From the NCBI GenBank assembly GCA_011524425.1, contig WTKI01000012.1, positions 1 to 5,147 on the forward strand: DNA of 5,147 nucleotides, in the 5' to 3' direction. Of the stretch, positions 1-5,100 are shown piece after piece. Source of the DNA: Altererythrobacter sp. GTDB lineage: Bacteria; Pseudomonadota; Alphaproteobacteria; Sphingomonadales; Sphingomonadaceae. A program made the translations under genes and the position numbers. Positions within the stretch are counted from its first letter, which is position 1. Each line of letters starts with the position of its first letter. The notes under the pieces are model-generated. The model was given only the letters and a program-made list of their open reading frames with translations, was not told the origin of the DNA and searched no databases.

Positions 1-823
1 GCTGGAAGAGTTGGGTCTCATACACGACCTTGCCTGGCGTTGCTGCAAGGTTCTCGCCCAACGTGGATGCATCAGAATCGGTGTGCGTGAGTTGGCCCCG
101 CTTCAAATCCGTGATCAAATGGCGCATGCCTTTGACTAGGTTCTGGCCTCGGGTCTCCAAGGTTCGTTTAAGCACAACCGGATTTGTCGCTAGGAAATTT
201 GCAGGGCTCATCGCTTCGACAAGGGAGTTTGTAGCAAATTCTAACTGTTGCCTCTTTTCAGATGAAATGCCTTCAACCTGCTTTGTCGACTGAATAAAAA
301 ACTCAGCCAGCATCAGGTAAGTTTGGTGCAAGACCGCGAAGGCAGGATGCTCCGACCATGCTGGATCTGAAAAGCGCCTGTCAAACTTGGGCAAAGCTGC
401 TGGTTCATCCTTTGCGATGCTGGCCGGATTAGTGCCAAAGCGCTTAAACACACTTTGCCACATCGCCATTGTGTCGCCTGCAAGCTTGGCTTGGAGAGCA
501 AACGGAGCCGTTGGAAGCTGCTTGGCAAGCGTCTCTGTCATCAACATGAAGTGCATAGGGTCGAACGGATTGGCGTGTTCTGTCCCAGAACCGTTGGCCG
601 CCTGATCTTGGACAAACTCCAGCCAAATATCTTTCAGCTCTTGCGCGGTCGCGGCCCAGCTTGCCATATCCTCTGGATCCGCCTCGCTCATGCTTGTCAG
701 ACTTGCAAAGGGCGATGCAGCTACAACGTCTCCGGCGAGTTCACGCATCGCTTCGCCCTGCATGTCGAAGAATGCGCGGAATGCTCCAGCAGTATTATTC
801 CAAGTCAATTTGTCGTCGCTCAT
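1..823 (-). CDS. phaC: Class I poly(3-hydroxyalkanoate) synthase, N-terminal part (runs off the left edge)
   Basis: PhaC polymerises (R)-3-hydroxyacyl-CoA into polyhydroxyalkanoate at the surface of cytoplasmic storage granules. Reading the minus strand from the ATG at 823-821 gives 274 uninterrupted codons to the window edge, starting MSDDKLTWNN. Residues 1-140 are the variable helical leader. From about 145 the sequence matches the PhaC N-terminal domain: DRRFSDPAWSEHPAF (148-162), MSPANFLATNPVVLKRT (205-221) and GENLAATPGKVVYE (256-269). Class I synthases are roughly 550-600 residues, so slightly under half is present. The alpha/beta-hydrolase fold with its lipase-like box and Cys-Asp-His triad lies outside the window, so activity cannot be judged. 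The frame stays open upstream of this ATG, so a longer form starting at a GTG at 889-887 is possible. I prefer the ATG because MSDDK is a typical start and the upstream segment contains promoter-like sequence. The Shine-Dalgarno match is weak (CGGA about 8 bases before the ATG). It is divergent from the aminotransferase gene. Confidence 0.93.
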   Translation of the reverse strand, partial: MSDDKLTWNNTAGAFRAFFDMQGEAMRELAGDVVAASPFASLTSMSEADPEDMASWAATAQELKDIWLEFVQDQAANGSGTEHANPFDPMHFMLMTETLAKQLPTAPFALQAKLAGDTMAMWQSVFKRFGTNPASIAKDEPAALPKFDRRFSDPAWSEHPAFAVLHQTYLMLAEFFIQSTKQVEGISSEKRQQLEFATNSLVEAMSPANFLATNPVVLKRTLETRGQNLVKGMRHLITDLKRGQLTHTDSDASTLGENLAATPGKVVYETQLFQ

Positions 824-825
824 TG

Positions 826-857
826 GGACAATCCGTGTGTTAGTAGAATAATTGTCC
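826..857. promoter_or_regulatory. 7-bp inverted repeat abutting the phaC start codon
   Basis: GGACAAT (826-832) and ATTGTCC (851-857) are exact reverse complements separated by 18 bases. In the phaC transcript the second arm ends two bases before the ATG and the weak ribosome binding site lies at the edge of the loop. A hairpin here would affect translation initiation; alternatively the repeat is a protein binding site in the early transcribed region. Both roles are inference from position. Confidence 0.3.
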
Positions 858-889
858 GCTCCAATAACGAATGTGGCTTCCCACAGCAC

Positions 890-917
890 GTTATATTCGC
901 ATAGTTTCGTATGCAAA
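890..917 (-). promoter_or_regulatory. Candidate phaC promoter
   Basis: Read on the minus strand, TTTGCA (917-912, 4 of 6 matches to TTGACA) is followed after 16 bases by TATAAC (895-890, 5 of 6 matches to TATAAT). Transcription would begin near 883 and give a leader of about 60 bases before the phaC ATG. The hexamers and spacing are seen directly; promoter function is inferred, and alphaproteobacterial promoters are often poor matches to the E. coli consensus. Confidence 0.4.
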
Positions 918-924
918 GAGCATA
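899..924. promoter_or_regulatory. Three alternating half-sites (GCATA / TATGC / GCATA), candidate operator
   Basis: GCATA at 899-903, TATGC at 910-914 and GCATA at 920-924 form two overlapping inverted repeats that share the middle arm, with loops of 6 and 5 bases. The outer copies are direct repeats 21 bp apart, two helical turns, so all would lie on a similar face of the DNA. The array covers the spacer and -35 of the candidate phaC promoter and sits 54 bp before the aminotransferase start. It could therefore control either or both divergent genes. No regulator can be named from the sequence. Confidence 0.35.
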
Positions 925-977
925 TGTTTTGTTCCCGCTTGCATTGAAACAAACACGAACGCAGATCGATAGGACTT

Positions 978-2174
978 ATGGACGAAAATTTTTACCGCAT
1001 GAAGCGATTGCCGCCCTATGTCATTGCTGAAGTCAATGGCATGCGTCACGCGGCGCGTCGTGCGGGCAAGGACATTATTGATCTGGGCATGGGAAATCCT
1101 GACCAGCCCCCGCCGCAGCACGTGATTGATAAGCTGTGTGAGGTCGCTCAGAAGCCTAATGCACATGGTTATTCGCAATCTCGCGGTATCCCAGGCCTTA
1201 GACGAGCACAGGCCAGTTATTACGAGCGACGCTTTGGGGTAAATCTTGACCCTGAAAGCGAAGTGGTCGTCACCATGGGCTCCAAAGAAGGATTGGCAAG
1301 CCTTGCCAATGCGATCACAGCGCCCGGGGACGTTGTGCTCGCTCCCAATCCTTCGTACCCCATCCATACGTTTGGCTTCATAATCGCAGGAGCGACGATC
1401 CGCGCGGTTCCAACAACGCCAGACGAGGAATACTGGCGTGCCCTTGAGAATGCGATGAATTTCACTGTGCCTCGGCCTAGCGTGATCGTCGTGAATTATC
1501 CTTCTAACCCTACAGCTGAAGTCGTCGACCTTGCGTTTTACGAACGGCTGGTAGCTTGGGCCAAGGATAATGACGTGTGGGTCCTGTCTGATCTTGCGTA
1601 TTCCGAGCTCTATTTTGATGGCAACCCGACGCCGTCAATCATGCAGGTGGAAGGAGCGAAAGACGTCGCTGTAGAGTTCACAAGCATGAGCAAGACATAT
1701 TCGATGGCGGGCTGGCGCATGGGATTTGCTGTCGGAAACAAGCAGCTCATTTCAGCGATGACGCGTGTTAAAAGCTACCTCGATTACGGTGCGTTCACGC
1801 CTATTCAGGCCGCGGCCTGTGCTGCAATCAATGGCCCGCAAGATATTGTCGAGACGAACCGCCAGCTCTACCACAAGCGACGCGATGTGATGGTGGAAGC
1901 CTTCGCAAGGGCCGGTTGGGATATACCGCCACCGCCTGCATCAATGTTTGCCTGGGCGCCTTTGCCGCCTGCTCTGAAGGAAATGGGCAGCCTTGAATTT
2001 TCTAAGCAATTGTTGACTGAAGCTGAAGTCGCTGTCGCACCTGGTGTGGGTTACGGCGAAGAAGGCGAAGGCTATGTCCGGATTGCCATGGTGGAAAACG
2101 AGCAGCGGCTGAGGCAGGCCGCGAGAAACATAAAGCGATGGTTTTCCTCACTCGGAATAAATTCCGGTTTGTGA
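978..2174 (+). CDS. alaC: AlaC-type aminotransferase (probable glutamate-pyruvate / alanine transaminase)
   Basis: A cytoplasmic pyridoxal-phosphate enzyme of fold type I, class I/II, 398 residues, the usual length for the family. The protein closely resembles E. coli AlaC, which interconverts pyruvate plus glutamate and alanine plus 2-oxoglutarate: RLPPYV (10-15), IDLGMGNPD (34-42), HGYSQSRGIPGLRRA (63-77), GSKEGLA (101-107), PNPSYPIH (123-130) and NYPSNPTAE (173-181). Expected cofactor residues are visible: Asn177 in the SNPTA motif, Asp205 and Tyr208 in SDLAY, the Schiff-base Lys239 in SMSKTYSMAGWR, Arg247, and the substrate-carboxylate Arg368 in GYVRIA. The ATG at 978 has AGGA at 971-974, a close spacing of 3 bases. 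A downstream ATG at 999 has no such site and would cut the conserved N-terminus. Automatic pipelines often name such proteins LL-diaminopimelate aminotransferase; the AlaC-like motifs make alanine transaminase more likely, but substrate specificity is unproven. The gene appears to stand alone, 85 bp before the next one. Confidence 0.9.
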   Translation: MDENFYRMKRLPPYVIAEVNGMRHAARRAGKDIIDLGMGNPDQPPPQHVIDKLCEVAQKPNAHGYSQSRGIPGLRRAQASYYERRFGVNLDPESEVVVTMGSKEGLASLANAITAPGDVVLAPNPSYPIHTFGFIIAGATIRAVPTTPDEEYWRALENAMNFTVPRPSVIVVNYPSNPTAEVVDLAFYERLVAWAKDNDVWVLSDLAYSELYFDGNPTPSIMQVEGAKDVAVEFTSMSKTYSMAGWRMGFAVGNKQLISAMTRVKSYLDYGAFTPIQAAACAAINGPQDIVETNRQLYHKRRDVMVEAFARAGWDIPPPPASMFAWAPLPPALKEMGSLEFSKQLLTEAEVAVAPGVGYGEEGEGYVRIAMVENEQRLRQAARNIKRWFSSLGINSGL

Positions 2175-2225
2175 ATTCAGAGAAATCAATGCCTTCCAAA
2201 CTCGAGCTTGACTGTAAGAATGAGG

Positions 2226-2243
2226 ACCTAAAGGTTAGTACCT
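2226..2243. promoter_or_regulatory. ACCT / AGGT / ACCT repeats upstream of the LuxR-type gene, candidate operator
   Basis: Within the 85-bp gap after the aminotransferase, ACCT (2226-2229), AGGT (2232-2235) and ACCT (2240-2243) form two adjoining inverted repeats, 17-34 bp before the start of the helix-turn-helix gene. A TTGACT at 2208-2213 could be a -35 element, but no convincing -10 follows. Autoregulation by the encoded DNA-binding protein would fit the position. The repeats are short, so chance is a real alternative. I see no intrinsic terminator for the aminotransferase gene in this gap. Confidence 0.2.
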
Positions 2244-2259
2244 AGACATTCGAAACGGC

Positions 2260-2832
2260 ATGGGAAGAATGGAACATAAAGTGGGCACGCCGACTATCCA
2301 GAACCTGACAACGCGTCAGAAGTCTGTGATGGAACGCGTCGACCGCAGGGTTCCGATCAAGGTCATCGCTAATGAGCTTGGTGTTTCTGAAACCCGCATC
2401 AACCAGCATATCCGGGCACTGAAAGACATCTATCAGGCTGGTAGCTTGAACGAACTAGTTGAAAAATATCGTTTGTGCCAGAGAGCCAGAGCCCGTCATG
2501 ACGAAACGCCCCCCTACAGAAAACCTTTATACAGCAAAAAGCAGCTGCCAGAGAGTGCCGAGCCAGCCCATAACTTACAGCGGGACGTCACTTCGGCCCA
2601 GTCCGCTGGGTCGCACGCTCCATCTGTGCTGTTTTCTGCAGCGGGAGTGGACCAGCAAGAGCCGAAGATTGTCCCCGGGGTGCTCGATGGTGAAAACGCC
2701 ATCCTGTTTCGTCTGGCGGCCATAGTCGGAATCGCTTTCGGAATTCTGGCTGCGGTGGTGTTGTCGGTTACGGCAGCAATGGCTTTGAGTGAAGCAATGG
2801 ATGGTGTCGCAACCGTTCCCGTGGAAAATTGA
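2260..2832 (+). CDS. Membrane-anchored LuxR-type helix-turn-helix regulator
   Basis: A 190-residue protein with an unusual layout. Residues about 15-73 form a LuxR/GerE-type DNA-binding domain: LTTRQKSVMERV begins it, KVIANELGVSETRINQHIRAL is the core helix-turn-helix (starting at 34) and SLNELVEKY closes it (62-70). Residues 74-146 are polar, rich in Pro, Ser and Gln, and look like a flexible linker. Residues about 149-176 (from AILFRLAAIVGIAFG) are one strongly hydrophobic segment, followed by a short tail. The DNA-binding domain should therefore lie in the cytoplasm, tethered by a C-terminal transmembrane helix. There is no receiver, autoinducer-binding or PAS domain. The start is uncertain: ATG 2260 has no clear Shine-Dalgarno site, and ATG 2269 (MEHKVG) follows GGGAAG too closely; either leaves the domain whole. 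It is the first gene of a probable three-gene operon. Specific function is unknown. Confidence 0.82.
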   Translation: MGRMEHKVGTPTIQNLTTRQKSVMERVDRRVPIKVIANELGVSETRINQHIRALKDIYQAGSLNELVEKYRLCQRARARHDETPPYRKPLYSKKQLPESAEPAHNLQRDVTSAQSAGSHAPSVLFSAAGVDQQEPKIVPGVLDGENAILFRLAAIVGIAFGILAAVVLSVTAAMALSEAMDGVATVPVEN

Positions 2833-2873
2833 CGGCCGCTGGTGGAGCACAGCGGACCCGTGGAGACCACAAT

Positions 2874-3218
2874 ATGTCCGAACGTATTATTAGCGACGCT
2901 TATAACCTCAAAAAGCTGATCCGCGAAGCAGAGGCTCTTGCAGATGAATCGATGATTGCATTTGCCAAGCTCCGTCAGGCTATGATTGCAGCTCGGCAAA
3001 ACCCTCAGATTGAAGTCAATACAGGGCAACGCGCTTTGTTGCGCCTAAGCCAAGCCGAACAACAAGCGATGGCCATGTCTACCAACATTCTTCGCGTCCA
3101 TGAGGAGTTAAGCGGCGTTGCTCGCGAAGTGGCGCGTTCAGATGACGGCGATATCCCAACGGAGACGCCCCCATCGGCGGTTATTCCTGACGGCGAGCCA
3201 TTGCCGGTGGCTGCTTAA
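2874..3218 (+). CDS. Small helical protein of unknown function
   Basis: A 114-residue soluble protein that I do not recognise. Residues 1-88 are rich in Ala, Glu, Leu, Arg and Gln and should be mostly alpha-helical, with heptad-like stretches around 10-40 and 52-86 that could form a coiled coil or helical hairpin; a break at NPQIEVNTG (43-51) separates them. Residues 89-114 are acidic and proline-rich (DDGDIPTETPPSAV) and probably disordered. There is no signal peptide or membrane segment. The start at ATG 2874 is supported by GGAG at 2862-2865 with an 8-base spacing. The frame extends upstream to a TTG at 2829 that overlaps the previous stop codon, but that start has no ribosome binding site. 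The gene begins 41 bp after the LuxR-type gene and ends 14 bp before the membrane-protein gene, so all three are probably co-transcribed. It might be an adaptor between its neighbours' products; that is only a guess from context. Confidence 0.75.
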   Translation: MSERIISDAYNLKKLIREAEALADESMIAFAKLRQAMIAARQNPQIEVNTGQRALLRLSQAEQQAMAMSTNILRVHEELSGVAREVARSDDGDIPTETPPSAVIPDGEPLPVAA

Positions 3219-3220
3219 GC

Positions 3221-3227
3221 AAGGAGG
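3221..3227 (+). promoter_or_regulatory. Strong ribosome binding site that fixes a GTG start
   Basis: AAGGAGG lies 5 bases before the GTG at 3233. It is the best Shine-Dalgarno match in the window and decides the start of the membrane-protein gene, which has no ATG nearby at its N-terminus. Strong initiation here suggests this last gene of the trio is translated independently of the one before. Confidence 0.8.
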
Positions 3228-3232
3228 GCCCA

Positions 3233-3727
3233 GTGTGGGAGCTGGTGCTAGAGTATCGGGATGAAGCGCAATTCGTTGCGGGTATGTTCATTAGTTTGGC
3301 AGCCCTGCGTTGGGGTGGAATGCCGGAGCGATGCGTAGCAGCGGTTTGGCTGGTTGTCTTCGAAGGTGGTGACTTGGCATACGATTTGTTCGTCGGCCCT
3401 AGCATGCGCTTGGACCAGATTGACATTTGGTATGCCGGCATCGATGTGCTCGCAGCAACTATATTCGTTGGCGTGGCGCTCTGTGCCAACCGCATGTACA
3501 CCTTGTGGATTGCATCATTCCAGCTTGTTTCGATGTCCGCGCATATTTCACGAGAGCTCGTGGATGCGATGACACCAATTTCCTATGCGATGCTCTCTAT
3601 TGGGCCCTCATACTTTCAACTTGCCTTACTTCTAGGCGGTGTAATCTATCATATAAAAAGAAAGAAAATTTGGGGCGATTATCGTGATTGGAGAAAGTCA
3701 CTGTATAATCGTAATAAATTTGAATAA
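3233..3727 (+). CDS. Multi-pass membrane protein of unknown function
   Basis: A 164-residue inner-membrane protein starting at GTG 3233. Hydrophobic segments lie near residues 13-28, 33-50, 66-84, 88-105 and 119-140, so four or five transmembrane helices are likely. Several carry polar or charged residues (Glu44, Asp47, Asp51, Asp71, Asn86, His104, Glu108). A basic C-terminal tail (KRKK at 142-145, then DYRDWRKS) should lie in the cytoplasm by the positive-inside rule. There is no cleavable signal peptide. It does not match any transporter or enzyme family I can name; the pattern reminds me of uncharacterised membrane proteins in sphingomonads. It is the last gene of the trio, 14 bp after the small helical protein. 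The final 30 or so codons use many A/T-rich codons (AAA, AAT, ATA, TTT), unlike the genes around it. Confidence 0.75.
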   Translation: MWELVLEYRDEAQFVAGMFISLAALRWGGMPERCVAAVWLVVFEGGDLAYDLFVGPSMRLDQIDIWYAGIDVLAATIFVGVALCANRMYTLWIASFQLVSMSAHISRELVDAMTPISYAMLSIGPSYFQLALLLGGVIYHIKRKKIWGDYRDWRKSLYNRNKFE

Positions 3728-3750
3728 TTATTCGGGCGTTTATTTATAGT
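3720..3750 (+). promoter_or_regulatory. Possible promoter of the winged-helix gene
   Basis: TTGAAT (3720-3725) and TATAGT (3745-3750, 5 of 6 matches to TATAAT) are separated by 19 bases, longer than the preferred 17. The region is AT-rich and lies in the gap between two plus-strand genes. If used, it would place the 18-bp palindrome at 3769-3786 in the early transcribed region. No terminator for the upstream genes is visible here, so read-through from them is also possible. Confidence 0.25.
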
Positions 3751-3768
3751 TGCACAAGGAGATTTACG

Positions 3769-3786
3769 GTAAGAATTAATTCTTAC
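3769..3786. promoter_or_regulatory. Perfect 18-bp palindrome, candidate operator
   Basis: GTAAGAATTAATTCTTAC reads identically on both strands, with no mismatch and no spacer. It ends 8 bases before the GGAGGA ribosome binding site and 18 bases before the ATG of the winged-helix gene. A dimeric regulator, possibly that gene's own product, could bind it. In RNA it could fold into a stem with an AATT loop beside the ribosome binding site. It has no T-tract, so it is not an intrinsic terminator. The symmetry is seen directly; the role is inferred. Confidence 0.5.
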
Positions 3787-3804
3787 TAGGACTTGGAGGA
3801 CCTA

Positions 3805-4197
3805 ATGAGTTCAAGCGAAGCAGATCGCTCTAAGGCGGAAAAAAACGTCATGATGCCCCGTTTCTTGGAGGCAGGGGAGGTTACACTTGATCTTTTCCAT
3901 CGTGATGGAAGGATCCAGGACAAATGGTTGCACTTGCATCCTCGAGAATTTGCTCTGCTTTGGCGACTGGCAGAAAGCCCTGGCCAAGCGTTATCGCGCA
4001 TGCAATTGCTGGAAGATGTCTGGCGTATCAATTTTGACCCGGAGACTAACAGCCTTGCTGTCCATATCTCTCGGTTGCGAGCCAAGCTTGAGCCCTTTGG
4101 TCTCGACGGGTTGGTGGAAACATTGCCCGATGGCAGTTATCGGCTGAGTGGACCAGGCGGTCAAAGCAAATACCGGTTCAGCCATGCGCCTTGGTGA
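3805..4197 (+). CDS. Stand-alone OmpR/PhoB-type winged-helix DNA-binding protein
   Basis: A 130-residue protein consisting almost entirely of the C-terminal DNA-binding domain of OmpR/PhoB response regulators. After a polar leader (1-20), residues about 22-114 match it: the beta-rich start (GEVTLDLFHRDGR), LHPREFALLWRLAESPGQ (44-61, helix 1), LSRMQLLEDVW (63-73, helix 2), DPETNSLAVHISRLRAKLEP (78-97, recognition helix) and the wing LVETLPDGSYRL (103-114). There is no receiver domain with a phosphorylatable aspartate, no membrane segment and no sensor. Full OmpR-type regulators are about 220-240 residues, but there is no remnant receiver upstream and the gene has its own ribosome binding site (GGAGGA at 3795-3800, 4 bases before ATG 3805), so it looks like a genuine short protein. 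It may act constitutively, respond to its own concentration, or pair with a partner encoded elsewhere. Its targets are unknown; the adjacent palindrome suggests autoregulation. Confidence 0.87.
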   Translation: MSSSEADRSKAEKNVMMPRFLEAGEVTLDLFHRDGRIQDKWLHLHPREFALLWRLAESPGQALSRMQLLEDVWRINFDPETNSLAVHISRLRAKLEPFGLDGLVETLPDGSYRLSGPGGQSKYRFSHAPW

Positions 4198-4212
4198 ACC
4201 TAGTGGATTAGG

Positions 4213-4260
4213 CTGACGAAGGTCGGGCTAGTGCTAGACAGTCGCTTATAGTTTCGTCAG
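4213..4260. promoter_or_regulatory. 8-bp inverted repeat and -10-like element upstream of the crotonase gene
   Basis: CTGACGAA (4213-4220) and TTCGTCAG (4253-4260) are exact reverse complements 32 bases apart. Between them, touching the right arm, is TATAGT (4247-4252), a good -10 match without a clear -35. There is no T-tract after the repeat, so it is not a Rho-independent terminator for the winged-helix gene. It may be a regulator site flanking the crotonase promoter or a large stem-loop in the leader. The arms are seen directly; function is inferred. Confidence 0.3.
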
Positions 4261-4299
4261 GAAAGGTTCCGGAATGTCTTGGGCATGAGAGGACCTTTG

Positions 4300-5100
4300 A
4301 TGAGCACTGATAATCGCTTACAGATCGATCTGGCTGAAAATGGAGTAGCGCATGTACGCCTTGCTCGGCCGGACAAGATGAATGCTCTTGATCCTGCGAT
4401 GTTTCAGGCCATCGCGGAAGCAGAAGATGTTCTGAGTTCGATGAAAGGATTGCGAGCTGTGGTCCTTTCCGGCGAAGGCCGCGCATTTTGTGCCGGACTG
4501 GATGTGTCCGGTTTCTCTCAGCCAACAGGATCGGGTGCTGATACGCTCACAGAGCGAACCCATGGCAATGCAAACCTTCCGCAGCAAGCCGCAATGGTTT
4601 GGCGCAAATGCCCGGTTCCCGTCATCGCGGCCGTACATGGTATTTGCTTTGGTGGTGGCCTTCAGATTGCAAGCGGCGCGGACATGCGCATCGTCGCTCC
4701 TGACACGCGCATGTGTATCATGGAAATGAAATGGGGCCTCGTGCCTGATATGGGAGGCTACGCCCTGTGGCGCGGCCTCGTTCGCGCAGATGTCTTGCGG
4801 GAGCTGGTCTACACAAACCGCGAATTCACCGGCGCAGAGGCATTGGAGCTTGGCCTTGCAACTCATGTAGATGCCGATCCGCTTGCGAAAGCCTATCAGA
4901 TCGCGGAAGAAATCGCTAACCGCAATCCCGACGCGATCCGCGCGGCGAAGCGCTTGCAGGATGTGATGGATGACGAGCCTACAGACGCCATTTTACTGGC
5001 TGAAAGCATCGCTCAGGATAAGATTATCCGCACACCCAACCAGGTCGAAGCAGTGATGGCCGGCATGCAAAAACGCGCGGCCAATTTCACTGACGTCTGA
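4300..5100 (+). CDS. Crotonase-superfamily enoyl-CoA hydratase/isomerase-like protein
   Basis: A 266-residue protein of the crotonase fold, normal length for the family, acting on acyl-CoA thioesters in the cytoplasm. Motifs include RLARPDKMNALD (20-31), LSGEGRAFCAGLD (56-68) with the Ala65-Gly66 oxyanion-hole strand, the CoA/oxyanion loop CFGGGLQIA (116-124) and MEMKWGLVPDMGG (141-153). Classical hydratases use two glutamates. The second is present as Glu142, but the first position, the E of GGGCE in rat mitochondrial hydratase, is Gln122 here. Isomerases and other crotonases commonly keep only the second, so simple hydration of enoyl-CoA is not assured. The start is ATG 4300, with AGAGGA at 4288-4293 spaced 6 bases away; in-frame TTG 4279 and ATG 4285 have no better site. 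It stands 102 bp after the winged-helix gene with its own apparent promoter region. It could act in beta-oxidation or in supply of hydroxyacyl-CoA, but nothing here fixes the substrate. Confidence 0.88.
   Translation: MSTDNRLQIDLAENGVAHVRLARPDKMNALDPAMFQAIAEAEDVLSSMKGLRAVVLSGEGRAFCAGLDVSGFSQPTGSGADTLTERTHGNANLPQQAAMVWRKCPVPVIAAVHGICFGGGLQIASGADMRIVAPDTRMCIMEMKWGLVPDMGGYALWRGLVRADVLRELVYTNREFTGAEALELGLATHVDADPLAKAYQIAEEIANRNPDAIRAAKRLQDVMDDEPTDAILLAESIAQDKIIRTPNQVEAVMAGMQKRAANFTDV

Noticed and set aside
30..904. Plus-strand open frames opposite phaC (30-293, 387-605, 455-904) and other minus-strand frames at 313-528 and 444-626
   Set aside because: The minus strand of this stretch encodes a clear PhaC N-terminus in one unbroken frame. 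The other frames give low-complexity, Cys/Arg/Ser-rich translations with no family resemblance.
891..1367. Minus-strand 158-codon frame overlapping the divergent promoter and the start of the aminotransferase gene
   Set aside because: It lies opposite conserved AlaC motifs and has no recognisable domain.
2189..2245. 18-residue open frame (MPSKLELDCKNEDLKVST) in the gap before the LuxR-type gene, as a leader peptide
   Set aside because: It has only a weak upstream purine stretch, no attenuator-like hairpin or run of codons for one amino acid, and frames this short are common by chance.
2514..3029. Minus-strand 171-codon frame across the LuxR-type and small-protein genes
   Set aside because: It is antisense to two genes with better support; its Cys/Ser/Thr-rich translation looks like a shadow frame.
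2260..4197. Mobile element, prophage or defence island in the middle of the window
   Set aside because: There is no integrase, transposase, terminal repeat, tRNA or attachment site, and no nuclease, toxin or restriction gene; the proteins look like regulatory and membrane functions.
4213..4260. The 8-bp inverted repeat as a Rho-independent terminator of the winged-helix gene
   Set aside because: The loop is 32 bases and no T-tract follows the right arm.
4318..4866. Minus-strand 182-codon frame within the crotonase gene
   Set aside because: The crotonase motifs on the plus strand are unambiguous.
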